From JALZKA01 sp963721645 (GTDB taxonomy: Bacteria > Actinomycetota > Thermoleophilia > Solirubrobacterales > 70-9), in assembly GCA_963721645.1 (NCBI GenBank), contig CAVRJK010000002.1, forward strand, positions 372,001-436,000: 64,000 nucleotides of DNA, written 5' to 3'. Shown here in pieces: positions 59,685 to 64,000 of this stretch (position 1 is its first letter; each line of letters starts with the position of its first letter). A program made the translations under genes and the position numbers. The notes beneath the pieces are model-generated. The model was not told the origin of the DNA and did no database searches. It worked only from the letters and a program-made list of their open reading frames with translations.

Positions 59685-60122
59685 GCGACCTGTCCGTCGA
59701 GTTCGCGCGCCAGGCCCTTCGAAGCGTTGTCGCCGAGCCGCTTGAAGAGCAGTCCCAGTACCGGGTCGGCAAGCTTGGCCAGCCCTTTGAGCTCAAGCTT
59801 TGCGTCGTAGACGAGCTCGCGTCCCTTCCGGCACCTCGCGAACAGTGATCTCATCGAGTGAGGTGACGTTGCCACTCACGGCTTTGAGCAGGAGGTGCCG
59901 GGGCCTTTCGGCCTCGATCGTCTCGTACTCGAACGTGTTCTCCCGGCCGGCAAACTTGAAGGTGACGCTGTAGCGAGCGCCCTTGCCCGGCTCCTGATTT
60001 CCGACGAGCTTTGCCTCCGTCACGGTTTCGTCCCACTGCTCCACCGATCGGAAATCGGCCATGTAGTCGTAGACCTCGTCTGCTGACTTGGAAGTGATGA
60101 TCGTTCCTACGTAGCGAGCCAT
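59681..60122 (-). CDS. SRPBCC (START-like) lipid-binding protein, frameshifted
   Basis: From the ATG at 60122 the product reads MARYVGTIITSKSADEVYDYM and onward as a helix-grip fold that often binds lipids or polyketides. Near 59813-59828 the frame breaks: REVPEGT continues in another frame as ELVYDAKLELKGLAKLADPVLG to the stop. The length of 442 bases exceeds a multiple of three by one, so one surplus base explains it. The corrected protein has 146 residues. It follows the SDR gene by two bases. Confidence 0.78.
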
Positions 60123-60124
60123 TT

Positions 60125-61081
60125 CTATGAATCCTCCTTGATCAATCGGTTGCACTCCTCCCAAAGATGCTCGCGAGCGTCCTGGGATTCCTTGGTGTTC
60201 GGAAGCTTGTGCGTGGAGCGGGCGCCGCGGTCGTGCCAGAAGAGGCCGGGCTGAGCGATCGGCTCGCGGGCCCAGCAGAGCCAAGCGGAGGTATCGGCGC
60301 CTTGGCGTGAGTCGCGAAGCAGGGGCCGCATCGCCTTCCGGAAGGCGGGGAGCGAGTCTTGAACTCCTGGGGTGTCCGCCCAGCCGGGATGCGTCGAGTG
60401 GAAGGTGACCCCGTCCGAGCCAAGACGGGTCTGGCAGAGCTCGGTGAGGATGACCTCGCAGCGCTTCGTGTGGGCGTAGAAGCGGACCGGGTCGTACTCC
60501 CGCTCGGTGAGCTGGAGGTCGTCGGCATCGAGCTTTGCGCTGTACATCCCGCCTGACGAAACGTTCACCACCCGGCCGGGCGCCGCGGCACGCAGGGTGG
60601 GGAAGAGTTCGAGCGAAAGCAGTAGGGGCCCGGTGACATTGGTCGCAAAGCTCAGTTCGATTCCGTCCACCGATTGCGTTCGCTCGGGCGGCATGACGCC
60701 GGCGTTGTTGACCAGGGCATCGAGTTTTGGCACGTCGGACGAAAACGCTGCGGCAAACTCGCGGATCGACGCTTGTTCGGAGATGTCGCAGCGCCAGAGG
60801 TGAATGTCCTTCGACCCGGTTTTCCCTGCGATGGCGGCTCGCACCTCCTCGCCTTTCTCGATGTTCCGGACGAGCATGTGCACGCTCGCGCCGGCTTCGG
60901 CGAGGAGCTCGCAGGTTCCGGTGCCGAGACCTGAGCTGGCTCCCGTGACAAGAAAGGCGCTGCCGGTCAGATCGGGAGTGGACTCCCAAGCCCGGCTTCG
61001 GACCCGGTACCCGAGCGACGTAAAGCCGGGGGCCACCGTGGCGTCCATGAAGCGATCGGTCAGCGAGAGAGGCGAGGCCAT
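60125..61081 (-). CDS. Short-chain dehydrogenase (DHRS12-like)
   Basis: This 318-residue SDR has cofactor motif TGASSGLGTG, NNAGVMP, and catalytic YAHTK. The N-terminal extension (LTDRFMDATVAPGFTSLGYRVRSRAW) is typical of the DHRS12-like group. It is transcribed away from the B12-dependent MerR regulator across an 83-base promoter gap and is coupled to the SRPBCC gene, so light control is likely. The reaction is unknown, but oxidation or reduction of a lipid-derived alcohol is plausible. Confidence 0.87.
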   Translation of the reverse strand: MASPLSLTDRFMDATVAPGFTSLGYRVRSRAWESTPDLTGSAFLVTGASSGLGTGTCELLAEAGASVHMLVRNIEKGEEVRAAIAGKTGSKDIHLWRCDISEQASIREFAAAFSSDVPKLDALVNNAGVMPPERTQSVDGIELSFATNVTGPLLLSLELFPTLRAAAPGRVVNVSSGGMYSAKLDADDLQLTEREYDPVRFYAHTKRCEVILTELCQTRLGSDGVTFHSTHPGWADTPGVQDSLPAFRKAMRPLLRDSRQGADTSAWLCWAREPIAQPGLFWHDRGARSTHKLPNTKESQDAREHLWEECNRLIKEDS

Positions 61082-61107
61082 GCCCCTTACGCTACCCAGG
61101 AGGTGTT

Positions 61108-61137
61108 TGTATAAGGTTAGGAGAAATAATTTGGCAA
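61108..61137 (-). promoter_or_regulatory. Promoter of the SDR-SRPBCC pair
   Basis: On the minus strand TTGCCA (61137-61132) and TATACA (61113-61108) are 18 bases apart, 27 bases before the SDR start. The surrounding AT-rich stretch is the likely binding region of the divergent MerR-type regulator, which would block RNA polymerase here in the dark. Confidence 0.45.
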
Positions 61138-61164
61138 AGATGGTACAGTGAGCGCAGAGGAGTC

Positions 61165-62202
61165 GTGACGGGAACCGCCATCAAGAGCACGCCGCAAGGA
61201 AGCCGGCGCTCGCGACGTCCTGATTTGAGGATCGGCGAGCTGAGCCGCAGGGTCGGCGTCAGCCCCGGCACTCTGCGGGCGTGGGAGCGCCGCTACGGGT
61301 TGTTCGACCCGCTCAGGACCGAATCTGGATACAGGCTTTACTCCGCCGAGGACGAGGCAAGGGTCAGGAAGCTGACCCATCTGTGCGACCAGGGGGTCGC
61401 GACAGCCGAGGCGGCAAGACTTGCCCGTGAGGACCCCCATCTCATGGGCGAGACCGGGCATGGCACGGTATCGGCGGAACACGCCGCGCCGTCCCAAGCC
61501 GGCGCGCGCGTTGCGGGACGTGCCGCGTCAAGCGATGAGGGCGCCGGTGCCTCCGCACCGGCGCCCCTTCGCATCCCGGTCGGACCGGACCGGGTCGAAG
61601 AGCTGGCCGCCGCGTTTGTAGCCCTCGACGAGTTCGAGGCTCATGCGATCCTTGACGAGGCAGCCGCCGAGATGACCCTGGCCGCCTTCCTCGAAGGTCT
61701 CGTACTGCCGTTCCTCCGCGATGTCGGCTCCCGGTGGCAGCGTGGTGAGGCGACGCCCGCCCAAGAGCACTTCGCATCAAACCTCATCCGCGGCCATCTG
61801 TTCGCGATGGGGCGCGGCTGGGGATCCGGCGGGGGACCGCTCGCGGTGCTTGCGTGCCCCTCGGGCGAGCGGCACGATCTCGGCCTCGTCTCGTTTGGCC
61901 TGCTCCTACGTGAGCGCGGCTGGCGGATCGCCTATTTCGGTCAGGACACGCCGGCCTTCACGCTGGCTGGGACGGTGGATTCGCTCGCGCCCGATGCCGT
62001 TGTCGTGTCCGCCGTCGATTCGCGACGGCTTCGCGAGTCGGCCACAGATATCGAACGGATCGCGGCCAAGTGGCCCCTCTACGTGGGGGGAGCGGGCGCA
62101 TCCAGTCGTTTTGCGGATCGCATCGGAGCGACATTCCTGGAAGGCGAGCCGAGCTACGGTGCGGCGACGCTGGATGCCACCGCGGCCGCGGCGGCGGCCT
62201 GA
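61165..62202 (+). CDS. MerR-family regulator with B12-binding light-sensor domain (CarH/LitR-like)
   Basis: This 345-residue protein has an N-terminal MerR helix-turn-helix (IGELSRRVGVSPGTLRAWERRYG) and a C-terminal cobalamin-binding module. The cap helix contains WQRGEATPAQEH, which is the W-x9-EH signature of CarH photoreceptors. GERHDLG supplies the His that ligates cobalamin after light. It should bind DNA as an adenosylcobalamin tetramer in the dark and let go in light. It diverges from the SDR-SRPBCC operon, its likely target. The GTG follows GAGGAG. Confidence 0.9.
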   Translation: MTGTAIKSTPQGSRRSRRPDLRIGELSRRVGVSPGTLRAWERRYGLFDPLRTESGYRLYSAEDEARVRKLTHLCDQGVATAEAARLAREDPHLMGETGHGTVSAEHAAPSQAGARVAGRAASSDEGAGASAPAPLRIPVGPDRVEELAAAFVALDEFEAHAILDEAAAEMTLAAFLEGLVLPFLRDVGSRWQRGEATPAQEHFASNLIRGHLFAMGRGWGSGGGPLAVLACPSGERHDLGLVSFGLLLRERGWRIAYFGQDTPAFTLAGTVDSLAPDAVVVSAVDSRRLRESATDIERIAAKWPLYVGGAGASSRFADRIGATFLEGEPSYGAATLDATAAAAAA

Positions 62203-62206
62203 CCGG

Positions 62207-62770
62207 CTAGCTGTACTTGTCCCACTTCTTGAGGGACTTGGTCACCGACCTGGAAGGCCGGCCACCCTCGTAGTAGCCGGGCGAGGTCCACTTTTCGAAG
62301 TGAAGGTGGCAGCCTGAGGCGTTGCCGGTGTCGCCGACCTCGCCAATCTTTTCGCCCTTGCGGACCTTCGATCCTTCGCGCGGGATCGCCTTTCGCTTCA
62401 AGTGCATATAGGCGAAATCGACCCCGGTGCCGTCTGCGTCGAGCACGATGTAGTTGCCGGCCGAGGAGTGGGTGTCGACCGTCTGGACCTTGCCGCTGCG
62501 GTTGGCGACGAGCTTGCTCCCGCATCTGGCAAATACGTCTTGGCCCTGGTGGCCGCGATTGGCGCCGAAGCCGTCGCCGTAGTCGTGCGGCGCCTGGATC
62601 GGAAAGATGAAGTTGTGGCCACCACCACCGCCCGTGCCGCCACCACCGCCACCGGCGCCGACTCCGCCTCCCCCTCCGCCGGCGACGGCGCTTGAGGTCA
62701 GCGCGACAGGGGCGATGAGCGCGAGGGCCGCGAAAAGAGCGGGGAAAAGATGTTTGCGAGGGCTGGGCAT
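62207..62770 (-). CDS. M23 (LytM-like) peptidase
   Basis: This 187-residue secreted protein has signal peptide PALFAALALIAPVALTSSAVA, a Gly-rich spacer and a compact M23 domain. Zinc ligands are in GHQGQDVFA (HxxxD) and CHLHFE (HxH). It cleaves peptide cross-bridges in peptidoglycan or acts as a cell-wall hydrolase. A terminator-like hairpin lies upstream in its leader, which suggests attenuation. The MerR gene end is four bases away on the other strand. Confidence 0.87.
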   Translation of the reverse strand: MPSPRKHLFPALFAALALIAPVALTSSAVAGGGGGGVGAGGGGGGTGGGGGHNFIFPIQAPHDYGDGFGANRGHQGQDVFARCGSKLVANRSGKVQTVDTHSSAGNYIVLDADGTGVDFAYMHLKRKAIPREGSKVRKGEKIGEVGDTGNASGCHLHFEKWTSPGYYEGGRPSRSVTKSLKKWDKYS

Positions 62771-63088
62771 TCTGTGAGCGAATACTAATAGCAGGCTCAG
62801 GTGACGCCCGAGCTGCCTGGTGGCCTTCGTAAGTGCGTATTCGACGCCTGTCAGCGAGATCCGCCTCGCCTGGGAATGAAAATGAGACGAGGCGCCCCAA
62901 AAGGACGCCCCGTCTCGGCATCGGAGGTGTCCCGGGGCTCAGGTCTGGGTCCGCTAGGGACGGATTCCAGACTCTCCTCGGGTATCAGGAATGTCTTCGG
63001 CGCGCAGGCGTGCAGGCTTGCCTGAGCGGTCCGAATATGGACGGTTGTACGAGGGCCGCGGAGAATGCGAGCCGAAGGCGCCCTGGCC
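62771..63088 (-). other. Long leader between EVE gene and M23 gene, with attenuator-like hairpin
   Basis: This 318-base region between the EVE-domain stop and the M23 start holds no supportable gene. The minus strand has about 170 bases of structured-looking GC-rich sequence, then a strong hairpin with T-rich tail (62876-62916), then a 106-base leader to the M23 ATG. The order resembles a riboswitch with a terminator, but no known aptamer was matched. Confidence 0.4.
62876..62916 (-). terminator. Intrinsic terminator / attenuator before the M23 gene
   Basis: On the minus strand GAGACG-g-GGCG-t-CC and its partner GG-g-CGCC-t-CGTCTC pair with a TTTTG loop. The two mismatches on the plus strand become G-U pairs on the minus transcript, giving a continuous 13-base-pair stem. 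ATTTTCATT follows. It is well formed for termination of minus-strand transcripts and could end the EVE gene transcript or attenuate the M23 gene. Confidence 0.65.
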
Positions 63089-63550
63089 CTAGACGGTTTC
63101 GGGGGTGCGTGCTGCGCTTTCGATGCGGGTGCGGAGCTTTTTGGCGTCCGCTTCGCCGATCACGCGCAGTTGTCCCTGAAAGGCGAGATGCCAGTGGTCC
63201 TCAGGCCACTTGGCGATGTGCTCGAGCTTGCCGACCATCTCCTCGGCGGGCACGAAGTCGTCCTCGGCCAGGACCACGGCGGGCTCTGCTTCCACTCGCC
63301 ACGGATAAGCCTCCGGCTTTTTCTTCTTTCCCTGCGGCCAGATCGGCGTGCGATCCTCGAACATCCCGGAGCGCACCTTGGCCACGCCTCCGAACGCCTG
63401 CAGCCCGGAGACATAGAAGATGATCTCGTCGCCGGGCTCGAAGCCCTCCGCCATGCGACGGCGGCCTTCCTTCATTCCGATCACGTCAAATCCACGCTCG
63501 ACGTAGATCCGGAAATTCTCGACGCCGCCGGTGAGGATCCAGGTCTGCAC
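63089..63550 (-). CDS. EVE-domain (PUA-like) protein
   Basis: This 153-residue single EVE domain belongs to the PUA-like superfamily related to YTH and ASCH domains. The start WILTGGVENFRIYVERGFDVIGMK, GDEIIFYVSGLQAFGGVAKV and the WRVEAEPAVVL strand follow the family pattern. EVE proteins bind modified nucleotides or RNA. It starts with GTG and is preceded on the same strand by an uncharacterised partial gene. Whether the structured leader relates to it is unknown. Confidence 0.85.
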   Translation of the reverse strand: MQTWILTGGVENFRIYVERGFDVIGMKEGRRRMAEGFEPGDEIIFYVSGLQAFGGVAKVRSGMFEDRTPIWPQGKKKKPEAYPWRVEAEPAVVLAEDDFVPAEEMVGKLEHIAKWPEDHWHLAFQGQLRVIGEADAKKLRTRIESAARTPETV

Positions 63551-63561
63551 GAGGGCGGAGC

Positions 63562-64000
63562 TTAGAGCCCGGCGGCCGGCGATATGTGTTCCTCGCGCCG
63601 CGCGACCACTCTGCCGATTACCGCTGCCGTCTCCTCAGCGGCCGAGACGATGCCATCGGTCACAAAGGTCTGTCCGGCGTCGGGGAAGAGCTCGTTCGTG
63701 ACCTCTTCGAGCTCGGCCGCGGATGGAAACCAGCTTCCAGCTCCTCCGAGCGTGTCGGAAAGACAGATGTGCATCCGGTCTCCAAGCCGGTGGGCGGGAG
63801 CTGCCGCACCGGTGTCCGCTGCCCAGTCGCGGGCGCGCTTGGAGGCGGCTTCGGCGTCGACGTACTCCATCTGAATCTGGACGCGTTCCTTGATCTGTTC
63901 CTCGGTGAGGTGCGTGTTGGCCCCGGAAAGCGCCGCGCGAACGGCGCCGCGGTAGTCGGCTTCGAGCTGCTGGAGGTAGGCGCCGATCACGGCCTCGGAG
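63562..64000 (-). CDS. Hypothetical protein, N-terminus at window edge
   Basis: The frame is open to the window edge, and a GTG at 63990 could be the start of a 142-residue protein. It is helical and mixed-charge, with RMHICLSDTLGGAGSW in the middle and EETAAVIGRVVARREEHI near the end. No family is recognised. It lies 11 bases upstream of the EVE-domain gene and may be co-transcribed with it. Confidence 0.6.
   Translation of the reverse strand, partial: SEAVIGAYLQQLEADYRGAVRAALSGANTHLTEEQIKERVQIQMEYVDAEAASKRARDWAADTGAAAPAHRLGDRMHICLSDTLGGAGSWFPSAAELEEVTNELFPDAGQTFVTDGIVSAAEETAAVIGRVVARREEHISPAAGL

Noticed and set aside
62771..63088. Cyclic di-AMP (ydaO) riboswitch before the M23 gene
   Set aside because: Position and downstream gene fit, but the conserved ydaO core sequences are not seen on the minus strand, so only a generic structured leader is claimed.
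1..64000. tRNA, rRNA, CRISPR arrays, insertion sequences, phage genes
   Set aside because: No cloverleaf, ribosomal segment, regularly spaced repeat array, transposase or phage structural gene was recognised anywhere in the window.

Overview
The window is high-GC DNA from what is most likely an actinobacterium. The evidence is gene content: a six-gene MCE lipid-import operon without outer-membrane partners, a PknB-like kinase, a Rv3230c/DesA3-like reductase-desaturase pair, many TetR regulators and frequent GTG/TTG starts. The mixture suggests a soil lineage such as Thermoleophilia/Solirubrobacterales, but that placement is inference. No rRNA, tRNA, CRISPR array, insertion sequence or phage gene was seen. 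The window reads as chromosome.

Layout. 1-2.7 kb: end of a DHA2 drug exporter and a frameshifted penicillin-binding protein (minus). 3.0-6.1 kb: a large secreted metallohydrolase-like protein and a small secreted protein (plus). 6.1-10.0 kb: beta-lactamase-fold hydrolase, alpha/beta hydrolase and Baeyer-Villiger-type flavin monooxygenase (minus). 10.0-14.6 kb: hotdog thioesterase, coiled-coil protein, and a TetR gene divergent from a ferredoxin reductase plus fatty acid desaturase. 14.6-19.0 kb: a signalling operon of sensor kinase, response regulator and REC-PAS-GGDEF-EAL protein behind a structured leader. 19.0-29.6 kb: six MCE genes plus an SDR, preceded by two hairpin repeats and a promoter. 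29.7-31.2 kb: DUF2236 oxygenase plus TetR. 31.2-34.4 kb: secreted protein, Ala-rich small protein, Ser/Thr kinase. 34.4-40.3 kb (minus): methyltransferase, PaaG-like isomerase, a hydrolase/AMP-binding fusion and a CoA-transferase. 40.3-47.2 kb: methyltransferase, PI-PLC-like secreted protein, benzoylformate-decarboxylase-like enzyme and FAD/Fe-S 2-hydroxyacid dehydrogenase. 47.2-54.7 kb: TetR/DHA2 exporter pair, M28 and M14 peptidases, delta-60-repeat protein and a small pseudogene. 54.8-59.7 kb: acyl-CoA dehydrogenase, secreted protein, TetR, DUF1295 reductase, AI-2E-family permease. 59.7-64.0 kb: SRPBCC and SDR genes divergent from a CarH/LitR-type B12 photoreceptor, then M23 peptidase with a terminator-bearing leader, EVE-domain protein and a partial gene.

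Themes. Lipid handling dominates: MCE import, desaturation, CoA chemistry, acyl-CoA dehydrogenation, and several TetR genes with recognisable inverted-repeat operators next to lipid genes. Regulation by light (B12 MerR) and cyclic di-GMP is also present. Three genes each carry exactly one surplus base, which looks like either assembly error or recent decay. A GGGTCTGRCCCC repeat recurs between genes and once inside a coding region. Five convergent gene pairs end on a shared CTAG.
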